This document shows positions 24,237-33,747 of a DNA stretch of 64,000 bases, piece by piece (position 1 is the first letter of the stretch; every line of letters starts with the position of its first letter). The position numbers and the translations under genes are program-made. The notes beneath the pieces are model-generated. The model made no database searches. It was not told the origin of the DNA and was given only the letters and a program-made list of their open reading frames with translations. This DNA is from JBELHR01 sp049607205. GTDB lineage: Bacteria; Bacteroidota; Bacteroidia; Flavobacteriales; Flavobacteriaceae. The DNA lies in contig JBMYWH010000011.1 of assembly GCA_049607205.1 (NCBI GenBank), forward strand, positions 1 to 64,000. The letters run 5' to 3'.

Positions 24237-24902
24237 ATGGATTTAATTGGACTAGAAAGAGTACAGGTTGATCAGTTATGGATTTGGTTCATAATGCTGT
24301 ATGCTTTGTTGTATTTAGGCTTGAATAAGTTGTTTTATGGTTCCAAGCTATTCGATTTAATGACTTCAAGGTTTTCCAGATCTTATAGATCTATGTATTA
24401 CGGAGAAAGTCAAAGAATATTATCCTTTTTTAATATTAGTAATTTCTTGTTTCAATGCCTTTCAATATCATGTGTAATCATGTTGATTGGAAGTTTAGGT
24501 TGGGTAGAATTAACCTATGGTTATGATAAGAGTTTTTTAATCGTACTTCTTATTGTAATGTCTGTTTTGATTGCTAGAATTTTTCTGGTTTATGTGTTTT
24601 CGGCTATTTTGAGGCTGGAAGATATATATTTTAGGTTGTTGACCTATACGTTCAATTATGTATCGGTGATAAGTCTATGGTTAATGCCTTTGCTTCTAAT
24701 TTATTTTATACAAGGGGCTAATAGTTCAGTTTTTGGATTTTTGATATTGTTGTTATTGGCTATTATGCTAGTGGTAATGGGGGTGCTGATCCTGATCAAT
24801 AATAAATATCTGTTAACCAAAGATCTGTTTTATTTTATTTTGTATCTTTGCACCTTCGAAATAGCACCTATATTAATAGTTTTTAAAACACTTGTGTATT
24901 AA
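24237..24902 (+). CDS. DUF4271 membrane protein
   Basis: 221-residue membrane protein with about six hydrophobic helices, matching DUF4271 in size and in its position next to hemD in Flavobacteriia. The ATG at 24237 is chosen because upstream non-ATG codons lie in the promoter. The last bases lie just before the hemD start, and the hemD promoter is embedded in this gene's 3' end. Function is unknown. Confidence 0.78.
   Translation: MDLIGLERVQVDQLWIWFIMLYALLYLGLNKLFYGSKLFDLMTSRFSRSYRSMYYGESQRILSFFNISNFLFQCLSISCVIMLIGSLGWVELTYGYDKSFLIVLLIVMSVLIARIFLVYVFSAILRLEDIYFRLLTYTFNYVSVISLWLMPLLLIYFIQGANSSVFGFLILLLLAIMLVVMGVLILINNKYLLTKDLFYFILYLCTFEIAPILIVFKTLVY
24843..24850 (+). promoter_or_regulatory. 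-7 promoter element of hemD inside the DUF4271 gene
   Basis: TATCTTTG, a TAnnTTTG match, within the 3' end of the DUF4271 gene, 56 bases before the hemD ATG. Confidence 0.5.
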
Positions 24903-24906
24903 AATT

Positions 24907-25653
24907 ATGAAAGTAAAAACAATTTTAGTTTCTCAGCCAGAGCCACAGGCGAGTCAATCTCCTTATTTTGATTTGTCAGATAAGCAAAAGGTTAAAATTG
25001 ACTTTAGACCATTTATTCACGTAGAAGGGATTCCAGTGAGAGAAGTGCGCAGTCAGAAATTAGATCTGTCTAAGTATTCTTCTGTGATCTTAACTAGTAG
25101 AAAAGGAGTTGATCACTTCTTTAGAATTGCTGAAGAAATGCGATTTAAAGTTCCAGATGAAATGAAGTATTTCTGTCAATCTGAGGCTATTGCGTCTTAC
25201 TTACAGCATTATATCGTTTATAGAAAACGTAAGATTTATGTTGGTGATCGAACTTTTCCAGATTTGGTTAAATTGATCAAAAAACACAAGAATGAAAATT
25301 TCTTACTTCCTTGTTCTGATAAGTTAAAAGCGAGTATTCCTGAAGCCTTAGATGCTACAGGTGTTAAATGGACACGCGCTGATTTGTATAGAACTGTAGT
25401 AAGTGATTTATCAGATTTAGAAGATGTATTCTATGATATCTTAGTGTTTTTTAGTCCATCAGGAATTGAATCTCTTTTTGAGAACTTCCCGGATTTTAAA
25501 CAAAATGACACCAAGATTGCTGTATTTGGTAATTCTACTGTTAAAGCAGCTGAGGCTAAAGGTTTGGTATGTAATATTACTGCTCCAACACCTGAGACTC
25601 CATCGATGACTATGGCCCTTGATAAGTATATTAAAGAGGTTAATAAAAAATAA
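24907..25653 (+). CDS. hemD: Uroporphyrinogen-III synthase
   Basis: 248-residue HemD-fold protein that cyclises hydroxymethylbilane in heme synthesis. The family is weakly conserved. Visible support is the SQPEPQASQSPYF opening, the SSVILTSRKGVDHFF segment, the FFSPSGIESLF motif and the IAVFGNSTVKAAEAKG segment near the C-terminus. ATG at 24907 gives the standard Bacteroidota N-terminus. No other hem gene is adjacent. Confidence 0.88.
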   Translation: MKVKTILVSQPEPQASQSPYFDLSDKQKVKIDFRPFIHVEGIPVREVRSQKLDLSKYSSVILTSRKGVDHFFRIAEEMRFKVPDEMKYFCQSEAIASYLQHYIVYRKRKIYVGDRTFPDLVKLIKKHKNENFLLPCSDKLKASIPEALDATGVKWTRADLYRTVVSDLSDLEDVFYDILVFFSPSGIESLFENFPDFKQNDTKIAVFGNSTVKAAEAKGLVCNITAPTPETPSMTMALDKYIKEVNKK

Positions 25654-25680
25654 ATAGACTTATATTTAGTCTTACTAAAA

Positions 25681-25711
25681 AGCCCTTTACTTGTTGTAAA
25701 GGGCTTTTTTT
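25681..25711. terminator. Terminator between hemD and radA
   Basis: Perfect ten-base stem AGCCCTTTAC (25681-25690) and GTAAAGGGCT (25696-25705) with A run before and T run after, so it can work in both directions between convergent genes. Confidence 0.88.
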
Positions 25712-27056
25712 ATGAGAAGAGTAAGCTGACCAGGTCTTCAATTTTATCCAATTCGATAATTTGAAGGTGTGTTGTTTTAGGAGGTTGTTGTCCAGAGGCT
25801 ATGATTAGCCTGTTGAATCCTAGTTTTTCAGCTTCTGTAACTCTATAGTTCAATTTAGACACAGGTCTTATTTCTCCGCTAAGTCCAACTTCTCCGGCAA
25901 AACAAGTGTCTCTTGTAATTGTATCATCTAAATCAGAAGAAAGTATGGCCGAGATTACAGCTAAATCGATCGCTGGGTCTTCTAGTTTTATCCCCCCTGT
26001 TAGATTTAGAAACACATCTTTAGCTCCCAGTTTGAAGCCAAGTCGTTTCTCTAATACGGCTAATAGCATGTTTAGACGTTTGATGTTAAAGCCTGTTGTT
26101 GAGCGTTGAGGCGTCCCGTATACGGCAGTACTGACTAGGGCTTGTATCTCTACCATCATAGGTCTTATTCCCTCAAGAGTTGATGCAATTGCTGTCCCGC
26201 TTAAATCCGAGCTGGAATGATTCATTAATATTTCCGAAGGGTTTTGAACTTCCCTTAATCCGTTGTGGACCATTTCAAATACACCTAATTCATGAGTGGA
26301 TCCAAATCGATTTTTCTTGGCCCTTAAAATTCTGTAATTGTGATGTCGGTCTCCTTCAAATTGAAGTACTACATCAACCATGTGCTCTAGGATCTTAGGT
26401 CCAGCGATATGTCCTTCCTTGTTGATGTGTCCGATGATGATCAGCGGAGTGTTGGTGGTTTTTGCAAATTTTATGAGTTCTGAACTCGACTCTCTGATTT
26501 GACTAATACTACCTGTTGAGGCCTCAATAAAGGGGCTGTGAAGGGTCTGAATGGAGTCTATGATGATTAGTTCAGGTTGAAGTTCCTTGGCCGTGGCTAC
26601 AATTTCTTGACTGTCTGTTTCGTTGTAAAGAAGACAGTTTTCGCTTTTTGGATTGATGCGTTGTGCCCTTAATTTGATTTGGCTATTTGACTCCTCACCA
26701 GATACGTAAAGCACTTTTTGATCTAATTCTAAGGCGAGTTGAAGGCTAAGAGTGGATTTTCCAATACCGGGCTCGCCTCCTAATAGAATGACTGACCCTT
26801 CTACTAAACCCCCTCCAAGTACTTGATTGAATTCTTGATTTGGGGTGGATAATCTGTTTTCGGCATTGATGTTTACTTCCGATATTTTTATGGGCTTTTC
26901 TTTCTCTAGTTTAAGAGGTTGGCTACTTTTAGTCTGAGTATTGATGCGCTCTTCAACTATAGTATTCCACTCATTACAAGCGGTACATTGTCCCATCCAT
27001 TTTGCATGTTGTGTCCCACAGTTTTGACAGAAGAAACTGGTTTTTGATTTAGCCAT
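25710..27056 (-). CDS. radA: DNA repair protein RadA
   Basis: 448-residue RadA/Sms. It has an N-terminal four-Cys zinc finger (CQNCG...CTACN, residues about 10-32), Walker A GGEPGIGKST, the RadA-specific KKNRFGST motif, and a C-terminal Lon-protease-like domain without an evident catalytic dyad. It drives branch migration in recombination. Length is normal. Confidence 0.97.
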   Translation of the reverse strand: MAKSKTSFFCQNCGTQHAKWMGQCTACNEWNTIVEERINTQTKSSQPLKLEKEKPIKISEVNINAENRLSTPNQEFNQVLGGGLVEGSVILLGGEPGIGKSTLSLQLALELDQKVLYVSGEESNSQIKLRAQRINPKSENCLLYNETDSQEIVATAKELQPELIIIDSIQTLHSPFIEASTGSISQIRESSSELIKFAKTTNTPLIIIGHINKEGHIAGPKILEHMVDVVLQFEGDRHHNYRILRAKKNRFGSTHELGVFEMVHNGLREVQNPSEILMNHSSSDLSGTAIASTLEGIRPMMVEIQALVSTAVYGTPQRSTTGFNIKRLNMLLAVLEKRLGFKLGAKDVFLNLTGGIKLEDPAIDLAVISAILSSDLDDTITRDTCFAGEVGLSGEIRPVSKLNYRVTEAEKLGFNRLIIASGQQPPKTTHLQIIELDKIEDLVSLLFS

Positions 27057-27071
27057 AAAATATTATTTATT

Positions 27072-27079
27072 CAAATATA
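27072..27079 (-). promoter_or_regulatory. -7 promoter element of radA
   Basis: TATATTTG on the minus strand, a TAnnTTTG match, 16 bases before the ATG at 27056. It lies in the short gap just after the flippase-like gene's stop. Confidence 0.55.
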
Positions 27080-28048
27080 CTAATTCGTTTTGGGCTTTCT
27101 TTTTAAGAATAGAAAAGAAAGACCTCCAAGAAGAATCATCATTAGAGTTTGAGTGCTCCACATGATCCATCCGAAGCTTAGACCAGCGATTGCAGGGACT
27201 CCATAAAGTTTCATTGCTTGTTGGATTCCTAAGGGGTATGAGCCTATGCCACCATTGGTAGCAGCGATACTCAGTGATCCTACTATAAACCCTGTGGTTA
27301 TTGCGCTTAAAGGTAGTGAACTTGTGGCTTCAATAGAAAGTGTTGCAACATAAAACATGGCAAGGTATAGAAACCAAATAAAGAAACTATGAAATATATA
27401 AAGCCATTTTTGTTGCATTCTTGCAATGCTTGAAAGTCCTTTTAGAAGCCCTTTTATGGCTTTTTTTAGTCTTTGACTTAAGGAATTGTTTGACTTATAA
27501 ACAAGCCAAATTATTGTAGATAGAATTACCGTAAATAAACCTAAGAGCAATAGAATTTGGTAAGGGTCGTTAGGTATTCTCTCTTTTAAAAGATCTAAGA
27601 TATAATCGGTTTGAAGTCCAAGTGCTAATAACGCGACTAGAAAAAGCATTATTAAATCAATGGCTCTTTCGGTGATGATGGTTCCGAAGGCTTGATCGAA
27701 TGGGATTGTTTCAGTTTGCTGTATTGCAGCAGCTCTGGAGAATTCACCGGCTCTGGGAAAGATTAAATTCGTGAAATATCCAATATATACTGCGGCAACT
27801 GCGTTGATGGTTTTGATCTTATAACCAAGAGGTTTAATGGCGATTTTCCATCTAACTGCTCTGGATATATGGCTGATCACTCCCAGTATCACAGATAGGG
27901 CGATCCAGAAATAATTAGCTTCTTTAAAGGCCGTTTTTATTTCTTGTCTAGCCTGTGTATCCAAGCTGTCTACTGAGTACCATACCAAAAAAATCCCCAA
28001 AATCAAGGGGATCCATTTTATAATGTATGTTAGGGTTTTCCTAAACAA
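27080..28048 (-). CDS. Lysylphosphatidylglycerol synthase-like membrane protein (flippase-like)
   Basis: 322-residue membrane protein with about eight helices, matching the membrane half of MprF/LPG synthase (UPF0104 type). The RAVRWKIAIKPLGY motif after helix 2 and ATNGGIGSYPLGI near helix 7 are characteristic. No cytosolic aminoacyl-transferase domain is present. It overlaps panD by eight bases. It probably moves a lipid across the membrane; the substrate is unknown. Confidence 0.82.
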   Translation of the reverse strand: MFRKTLTYIIKWIPLILGIFLVWYSVDSLDTQARQEIKTAFKEANYFWIALSVILGVISHISRAVRWKIAIKPLGYKIKTINAVAAVYIGYFTNLIFPRAGEFSRAAAIQQTETIPFDQAFGTIITERAIDLIMLFLVALLALGLQTDYILDLLKERIPNDPYQILLLLGLFTVILSTIIWLVYKSNNSLSQRLKKAIKGLLKGLSSIARMQQKWLYIFHSFFIWFLYLAMFYVATLSIEATSSLPLSAITTGFIVGSLSIAATNGGIGSYPLGIQQAMKLYGVPAIAGLSFGWIMWSTQTLMMILLGGLSFLFLKRKPKTN

Positions 28049-28391
28049 GACTATTGTTGGTTTCGTCTGGGAAAACTAAAGTGGGTTTGAATTCTTTTGC
28101 TTTCTCAAAGTCCAGTAAGGCATAGGAGATTATAATTACGATATCTCCCTTAGCGACTTTTCTAGCTGCTGGTCCATTTAGGGTGATCTCTCCGGATCTT
28201 CTTGGTCCTGGAATGGCATAGGTTTCTAAACGCTCTCCGTTATTTATGTTTACGATTTGTACTTTTTCACCTTCAATAATGTTTGAGGCGTCCATCAAAT
28301 CTTCGTCAATAGTGATGCTTCCGATGTACTCTAAATCAGCACCCGTAACTTTGACTCTGTGTATTTTAGATTTAACTACTTGTATTTGCAT
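28041..28391 (-). CDS. panD: Aspartate 1-decarboxylase
   Basis: 116-residue pyruvoyl enzyme making beta-alanine for pantothenate. The self-cleavage site Gly24-Ser25 in YIGSITID is intact, and Lys9, Tyr22 and the NGERLETYAI and GDIVIIISY segments are conserved. It lies 32 bases downstream of panC, so the two enzymes that join beta-alanine to pantoate are encoded together. Confidence 0.96.
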   Translation of the reverse strand: MQIQVVKSKIHRVKVTGADLEYIGSITIDEDLMDASNIIEGEKVQIVNINNGERLETYAIPGPRRSGEITLNGPAARKVAKGDIVIIISYALLDFEKAKEFKPTLVFPDETNNSLV

Positions 28392-28395
28392 GCGG

Positions 28396-28403
28396 CAAAA
28401 TTA
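28396..28403 (-). promoter_or_regulatory. -7 promoter element of panD
   Basis: TAATTTTG on the minus strand, a TAnnTTTG match, ending four bases before the panD ATG. A transcript from here would be nearly leaderless. Confidence 0.5.
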
Positions 28404-28423
28404 AATATTTTCAGGAAATAGTA

Positions 28424-29272
28424 TTAATAATTTAAGGCAATATTATCAATTAGTCGAATATCTCCAGCAAAAACAGCTATAAAGGCCCTGTATTTGTGGT
28501 CTTCTTGGATATTGCTTGCAGATTTCAAGGATGAAATATCGGCAACCTCTATGTATTCAAGTTCTAGTTCTGACTGTTTGTTAATGCTGTGTTTAAGGTT
28601 TTTAAGCAGATCTGAAATGTCATTATATTTCAGGTTCTCTTTTAAATGCTTTAAGGCTTTGTAGATTTCTGGTGCCTGTTCACGCTGAGTTTGGCTAAGT
28701 TTGCGATTTCTTGAACTCATAGCGAGACCGTCCTGTTCTCTGAAAATGGAACATGGGATTATTTCTATGCGTTGTTCGGTTTGGGAAATTAGTTCTTGAA
28801 TTATTCTTAATTGTTGAAAGTCCTTTTCTCCGAAATAGGCTCTATCTGGAATGCAAATATCAAATAATCGCTTAACCACTGTTGCTACACCATCAAAATG
28901 TCCGGGTCTGTGTTTCCCTTCCATTTCATGTTCGATACCAGAAAACATATAAGAATCACTTATCGGACCTTGTGGATAAACGTCTTCCACCGTTGGAAGG
29001 TACAGGAAGTCACATTGAGATTCTAATAATAGGGCTTTATCCTGCTCGATACTAATGGGGTAAGTGTCCAGATCTGAGCTGTTGTTGAATTGAGTCGGGT
29101 TTACAAAAATACTACATACCACGATGTCATTTTCTTGCTTGGCTTTTTCAATCAAGGATAAATGTCCTTGATGAAGGGCTCCCATTGTTGGCACGAAGCC
29201 TATACTCTTATCTCTCTGCTTTATTTGCTTAAGTTCTCTGTGTAGTTCCTTAGCAAAACGAATTACCTTCAT
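28424..29272 (-). CDS. panC: Pantothenate synthetase
   Basis: 282-residue ATP-dependent ligase joining pantoate and beta-alanine. The nucleotidyl-transferase HxGH motif (GALHQGHLSL, about residues 31-40), the FGEKDFQQL segment and the MSSRNRKL motif are present. It starts a unit with panD and the flippase-like gene and has its own promoter in the divergent region shared with the glycogen synthase-like gene. Confidence 0.97.
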   Translation of the reverse strand: MKVIRFAKELHRELKQIKQRDKSIGFVPTMGALHQGHLSLIEKAKQENDIVVCSIFVNPTQFNNSSDLDTYPISIEQDKALLLESQCDFLYLPTVEDVYPQGPISDSYMFSGIEHEMEGKHRPGHFDGVATVVKRLFDICIPDRAYFGEKDFQQLRIIQELISQTEQRIEIIPCSIFREQDGLAMSSRNRKLSQTQREQAPEIYKALKHLKENLKYNDISDLLKNLKHSINKQSELELEYIEVADISSLKSASNIQEDHKYRAFIAVFAGDIRLIDNIALNY

Positions 29273-29295
29273 ATCTAATCCTCTAAAAATGTGCG

Positions 29296-29303
29296 CAAAG
29301 TTA
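29296..29303 (-). promoter_or_regulatory. -7 promoter element of panC
   Basis: TAACTTTG on the minus strand, a TAnnTTTG match, 24 bases before the panC ATG. Confidence 0.55.
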
Positions 29304-29335
29304 AGGTTTTACGAGGAAATTCGCACAAAATTTTG

Positions 29336-29343
29336 TAATTTTG
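29336..29343 (+). promoter_or_regulatory. -7 promoter element of the glycogen synthase-like gene
   Basis: TAATTTTG, a TAnnTTTG match, 31 bases before the ATG at 29375. Confidence 0.55.
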
Positions 29344-29374
29344 CCAACCTCCAACCCTAAAAAATGGATTTTGA

Positions 29375-30181
29375 ATGAAAGATAAAAGAATATTATATGT
29401 TTCCTCTGAGGTATTGCCATACCTTCCTGAGAATGAGCTTTCCTTGATGTCGTTTGAAAATGCTAAAGAGGCTCATAGAAAAGGAGTGCAGACGAGAATC
29501 TTTATGCCTAGATACGGGTTGATTAACGAAAGAAGACATCAGTTGCATGAAGTTATCAGGCTTTCAGGGATGAACTTGGTGATTAATGATATGGATATGC
29601 CCTTGATTATCAAGGTAGCATCTATCCCTAAAGAAAGAATGCAGGTATACTTTATCGATAATGATGAATACTTTAAAAGAAAAGCCTTGTTCACGGATGA
29701 AGATGATGTTCTTTTTCCTGATAATGACGAGCGTGCTATTTTCTTTGCAAAAGGTGTAGTAGAGACTGTGAAGAAATTAAATTGGGCTCCAGATGTTATT
29801 CATGTTCATGGATGGCTTGCTTCTTTATTGCCTTTGTACTTAAAGGAATATTATAAAGAAGATTCTCTTTTTGAGAATAGTAAAATAGTAACTTCTGTTT
29901 ACAATCACGGTTTTGAAGGTGATTTAGGTGCTGAAACAGCGAATAAATTAAAATTTGATGAAATTGGTGAAGCAGAAATTGGTGATTTGAAAGAGTCTAC
30001 TTATGTGAATTTAATGAAGTCAGCTATTAAAAATTCGGATGCAATTATTAAAGGGTCAGAGCACCTTGAGGCTGATTTAGATGCCTTTATTGACGCTTCT
30101 GAGAAACCTGTTCTAGAATTTAAAGCTGTAGATGAATTTACCGAAGCTTATTTAGATTTTTACGAAAACCAAGTTCTTTAA
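29375..30181 (+). CDS. Glycogen/starch synthase N-terminal half (GT5-like), single-domain
   Basis: 268-residue protein similar to the N-terminal Rossmann half of GT5 glycogen synthases: VSSEVLPY opening, the TRIFMPRYG segment and PDVIHVHGWLASLLPLYLK. A full enzyme has about 480 residues and two halves; the C-terminal half with the nucleotide-sugar EXXXXXXXE motif is missing, and no frameshifted remainder follows. Similar half-length proteins recur at this place in Flavobacteriia, so it is probably a stable form rather than a broken gene. Catalysis as glycogen synthase is doubtful. It is followed after 24 bases by DUF4270. Confidence 0.8.
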   Translation: MKDKRILYVSSEVLPYLPENELSLMSFENAKEAHRKGVQTRIFMPRYGLINERRHQLHEVIRLSGMNLVINDMDMPLIIKVASIPKERMQVYFIDNDEYFKRKALFTDEDDVLFPDNDERAIFFAKGVVETVKKLNWAPDVIHVHGWLASLLPLYLKEYYKEDSLFENSKIVTSVYNHGFEGDLGAETANKLKFDEIGEAEIGDLKESTYVNLMKSAIKNSDAIIKGSEHLEADLDAFIDASEKPVLEFKAVDEFTEAYLDFYENQVL

Positions 30182-30205
30182 AAAATACCCTTAACTTAGC
30201 CAAAT

Positions 30206-31780
30206 ATGACTAAAAGAATGATGAGTCTTAGAAGTATCGTGCTTCTAGGCGTTGCAATATTTTCTCTTGTTGCTTGTGAAGAAGATTTTCAAGATATAGG
30301 TGTTGGAATTGTGGATAATGATAGTTTTGATACCGATAGTTATACCTCAGCAGTGGAGGCTTATACGGTGGATGTTGAAAAACTGAATGCTTCAGGGCTT
30401 CAGTTGACTAATAGTTCCTTGGGGCAATATCTACTAGGGATTTACAATACAGATAATTTCGGGAAGATTGAAGGGAATTTGATTTCTCAACTTGGACTGC
30501 CTGTAAATGCTGAACGTGTTGCAGTGGACTATGGGGCAGATACTATAGTTGTTTCTACAATTGATACAGTGATTTTGAGTATCCCTTTTCAGTATTCTTT
30601 GGACGGAACCTATGATGGAGGAGCGCCTAAATATAGTATAGATTCAATAATTGGGAATCAAGATGAGTCTTTTTCTTTGAAGGCTTATAGGTTGGATACT
30701 TATTTGAATTATTTTGATCCTTCAAACCCATTAGAAGTTAATACCTATTATTCGAATAGAGATTATGATTATTCAGATGTGCTTAATGCATTTCCGAATG
30801 AGCTTTATAAATTCAATACTTTGGATACGCTAACCGTTGTGAAAAGATATACCGATGATGGTTATTTGTATGATAGGGACACTTTAGAATTAGAAGATGG
30901 ACCTCAGCCTAAAATTAAATTGGCAATGAACGAGGAGTATTTCAGAACTAATTTTTTAGAGAAATTAGATGATCCTGAATTTGATACACAGGATGCTTTT
31001 CAGGATTACTTTAGAGGAGTGTTTTTAGAATCTACCGGAGATGATGGTGCTTTATTATCTATGAGTTTCGGCGGTGCTAGTATATCGATGTATTATACCA
31101 ATACGGCTATGGTTGAAAGTACGGGTGTCGGAGTTGATACCATTAAGAAATCTTTTGACTTTCCATTGACTGGAATCCGAGCTAATCAATATAAAAGATC
31201 TGGATCCAAAACTCAGAATGCAGATAATTTATATGTTCAAGGAGCTGCCGGTAATGAAGTTCGCGTAGACCTTTTTGGTGCGGATAACGATGGAAATGGG
31301 ACGCCTGATGAGTTGGAAGAATTAAGAACCAAAGATTGGATCATTAATGAAGCTTCACTTTCTTTTTATGTAGATGAGAATGAGTTTGATGTGGAACAAG
31401 ATTCTATTCCTTACCGCATGTTTATTTACGCCTTAGATGATGAGGGGAGAGGGATTCAGACTATAGATATGATGCAAGAAGGTGAGCAAGCTCTTGATGG
31501 TTGGTTAGAAAGAGATTCAGTAAATGATTTCTGGAGATATAAATTGAGAATTACCCACTATGTAGCTAATCTTTTAGATCAAGATCCTGCAACAGAACTA
31601 AATACCTTAGGAGTGAAAATCATAAGTACTACCGATTATCCAAGTACTCTTGCTGATACGATCATACAGCCTTATAATTGGACTGGAAAAGGAGTTGTTT
31701 TACATGGACCTAAGAGTAATTCAGAAGATAAAAAATTAGAGTTAAAAATATTTTATTCAGAACTTAACCAAGAAGAATAG
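30206..31780 (+). CDS. DUF4270 lipoprotein
   Basis: 524-residue lipoprotein with lipobox LVAC (Cys24) and the EEDFQDIGVGIVDND start typical of DUF4270. The mature chain is rich in beta-strand-forming and acidic segments. It is encoded between the glycogen synthase-like gene and glmS, an arrangement common in the group. It is probably an outer-membrane or surface lipoprotein of unknown role. Confidence 0.82.
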   Translation: MTKRMMSLRSIVLLGVAIFSLVACEEDFQDIGVGIVDNDSFDTDSYTSAVEAYTVDVEKLNASGLQLTNSSLGQYLLGIYNTDNFGKIEGNLISQLGLPVNAERVAVDYGADTIVVSTIDTVILSIPFQYSLDGTYDGGAPKYSIDSIIGNQDESFSLKAYRLDTYLNYFDPSNPLEVNTYYSNRDYDYSDVLNAFPNELYKFNTLDTLTVVKRYTDDGYLYDRDTLELEDGPQPKIKLAMNEEYFRTNFLEKLDDPEFDTQDAFQDYFRGVFLESTGDDGALLSMSFGGASISMYYTNTAMVESTGVGVDTIKKSFDFPLTGIRANQYKRSGSKTQNADNLYVQGAAGNEVRVDLFGADNDGNGTPDELEELRTKDWIINEASLSFYVDENEFDVEQDSIPYRMFIYALDDEGRGIQTIDMMQEGEQALDGWLERDSVNDFWRYKLRITHYVANLLDQDPATELNTLGVKIISTTDYPSTLADTIIQPYNWTGKGVVLHGPKSNSEDKKLELKIFYSELNQEE

Positions 31781-31789
31781 ACCAAACTT

Positions 31790-33640
31790 ATGTGTGGAAT
31801 TACAGGATATATAGGAGAGCGCCAAGCCTATCCTATAGTTATAAAAGGATTGAAGAGATTAGAATACCGAGGATATGATTCTGCAGGTGTTATGGTTTAT
31901 GATGGAGAATCACCTCAGGTTTTCAAAACCAAGGGTAAGGTAGCTGACTTGGAAGCTATCGTTGGTGATTCTGCGTTAAAAGGAAATATCGGAATTGGTC
32001 ATACGCGTTGGGCTACACACGGAGAGCCGAATGATGTAAACTCTCACCCTCACGTATCAAACGATGGGAATTTAGTTTTAGTTCACAATGGGATTATTGA
32101 GAATTATGCGGCTTTAAAAGAAGAGTTAGTTTCTAAAGGGTACCACTTTCATTCTGATACGGATACAGAAGTTTTAGTGAATTTTATTGAATTTGTTCAA
32201 AAAGAACATGGATGTAAATTAGGTAAAGCAGTTCAGTTGGCACTTAATTCTGTAATTGGTGCTTATGCGATTGCTGTGTTTGATAATACTAAACCAAATG
32301 AACTAGTTGTAGCACGTCTAGGAAGTCCAATTGCCATTGGTGTTGGAGTGGACAATTCAGAATTCTTCGTAGCTTCTGATGCTTCACCATTTGTAGAATA
32401 TACTAAGAATGCTATTTATTTAGAAGATGAAGAGATGGCGATCATTAAGTTAGGTCGTGAGGTTCGTGTTCGTAAAATAAAAGGGGATGAAAAAGTTACT
32501 GCTTCTATGCAAGAGCTTAACATGAACCTTGAACAAATTGAAAAGGGAGGTTATGATCACTTTATGTTAAAAGAGATTCATGAGCAACCACAAGCAATAA
32601 CCGATACCTTTAGAGGTCGATTGATTGCAGATGAGAATATTATCAAAATGTCTTCTATAGACAATTACCTTGATAAATTTGTGAACGCTAAACGTATCTT
32701 GATTGTGGGTTGTGGAACTTCATGGCATGCAGGATTAGTAGCGGAATACTTATTTGAGGAATTAGCAAGAGTTCCAGTAGAAGTAGAATATGCTTCTGAG
32801 TTTAGATATAGAAATCCAATTATCAATTCGGATGATATTGTAATTGCAGTGTCTCAATCTGGGGAAACAGCAGATACCCTTGCGGCTATTAAACTAGCTA
32901 AGCAAAAAGGGGCCTTTATTTTCGGGGTATGTAATGTGGTAGGTTCTTCTATCGCTAGAGAATCTGATTCAGGTTCTTATACCCATGCAGGTCCAGAGAT
33001 TGGAGTTGCTTCAACCAAGGCCTTTACTACTCAAATTACAGTTCTTGCACTAATCGCTATGCGTTTAGGAAAAGCAAAAGGAAACTTAAGTACAGAACAG
33101 TATCAAGCTTACTTACAGAACATGACACTTATACCTGAAAAGGTAAAGGAGGTTCTTGAAATGGATAAGGAAATTGAGAAAATTGCATCAGTATATAAGG
33201 ATTCTTCTAACTGTTTATTTTTAGGACGTGGGTTTAACTTCCCTGTAGCCTTAGAAGGAGCGCTTAAGTTAAAAGAGATCTCATATATCCACGCAGAGGG
33301 ATATCCAGCGGCAGAGATGAAGCATGGTCCTATTGCGCTAATTGATGAGAATATGCCTGTGGTTGTTGTGGCTACTAAAAGAGGTCATTACGAAAAAGTA
33401 GTATCAAATATCCAGGAAATCAAGTCTCGTAAGGGTAAGATTGTTGCTATTGTTATGAAAGGTGATACAACAGTTAAGGAATTGGCAGATCACTGCATTG
33501 AGATTCCTGAAACCCTTGAAGCATTGACACCACTACTTACTACAATTCCTATGCAGTTATTGTCTTATTATATTGCTGTGATGAGAGATTGTAATGTAGA
33601 TCAACCAAGAAATTTAGCCAAGTCTGTTACTGTAGAGTAG
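31790..33640 (+). CDS. glmS: Glutamine--fructose-6-phosphate aminotransferase (isomerizing)
   Basis: 616-residue enzyme making glucosamine-6-phosphate for cell-wall and lipopolysaccharide synthesis. The N-terminal nucleophile is Cys2 (MCGITGYIG), with RGYDSAG and GHTRWATHG in the glutaminase domain. Two SIS isomerase domains (about 290-420 and 460-600) carry CGTSWHAG and SQSGETADT. The C-terminus PRNLAKSVTVE is diagnostic. No glmS ribozyme was seen in the nine-base gap before it. Confidence 0.98.
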   Translation: MCGITGYIGERQAYPIVIKGLKRLEYRGYDSAGVMVYDGESPQVFKTKGKVADLEAIVGDSALKGNIGIGHTRWATHGEPNDVNSHPHVSNDGNLVLVHNGIIENYAALKEELVSKGYHFHSDTDTEVLVNFIEFVQKEHGCKLGKAVQLALNSVIGAYAIAVFDNTKPNELVVARLGSPIAIGVGVDNSEFFVASDASPFVEYTKNAIYLEDEEMAIIKLGREVRVRKIKGDEKVTASMQELNMNLEQIEKGGYDHFMLKEIHEQPQAITDTFRGRLIADENIIKMSSIDNYLDKFVNAKRILIVGCGTSWHAGLVAEYLFEELARVPVEVEYASEFRYRNPIINSDDIVIAVSQSGETADTLAAIKLAKQKGAFIFGVCNVVGSSIARESDSGSYTHAGPEIGVASTKAFTTQITVLALIAMRLGKAKGNLSTEQYQAYLQNMTLIPEKVKEVLEMDKEIEKIASVYKDSSNCLFLGRGFNFPVALEGALKLKEISYIHAEGYPAAEMKHGPIALIDENMPVVVVATKRGHYEKVVSNIQEIKSRKGKIVAIVMKGDTTVKELADHCIEIPETLEALTPLLTTIPMQLLSYYIAVMRDCNVDQPRNLAKSVTVE

Positions 33641-33660
33641 ACTTCGATAATTATATTATT

Positions 33661-33693
33661 AAACATCCATCATTTTTTGATGGATGTTTTTTT
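33661..33693 (+). terminator. Intrinsic terminator after glmS
   Basis: Stem AAACATCCATCA (33661-33672) and TGATGGATGTTT (33678-33689), followed by a T run, 20 bases after the stop. Confidence 0.9.
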
Positions 33694-33747
33694 TGTTACA
33701 AATCTTCGATTTATTCGTCTTAAAGGAAACAACTAAATCAAAATAAG

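Noticed and set aside
29186..29205. TTGGCAC resembling a sigma-54 -24 element
   Set aside because: It lies inside panC and has no -12 GC at the correct distance.
31781..31789. glmS ribozyme before glmS
   Set aside because: Only nine bases separate DUF4270 and glmS, so no ribozyme can fit.
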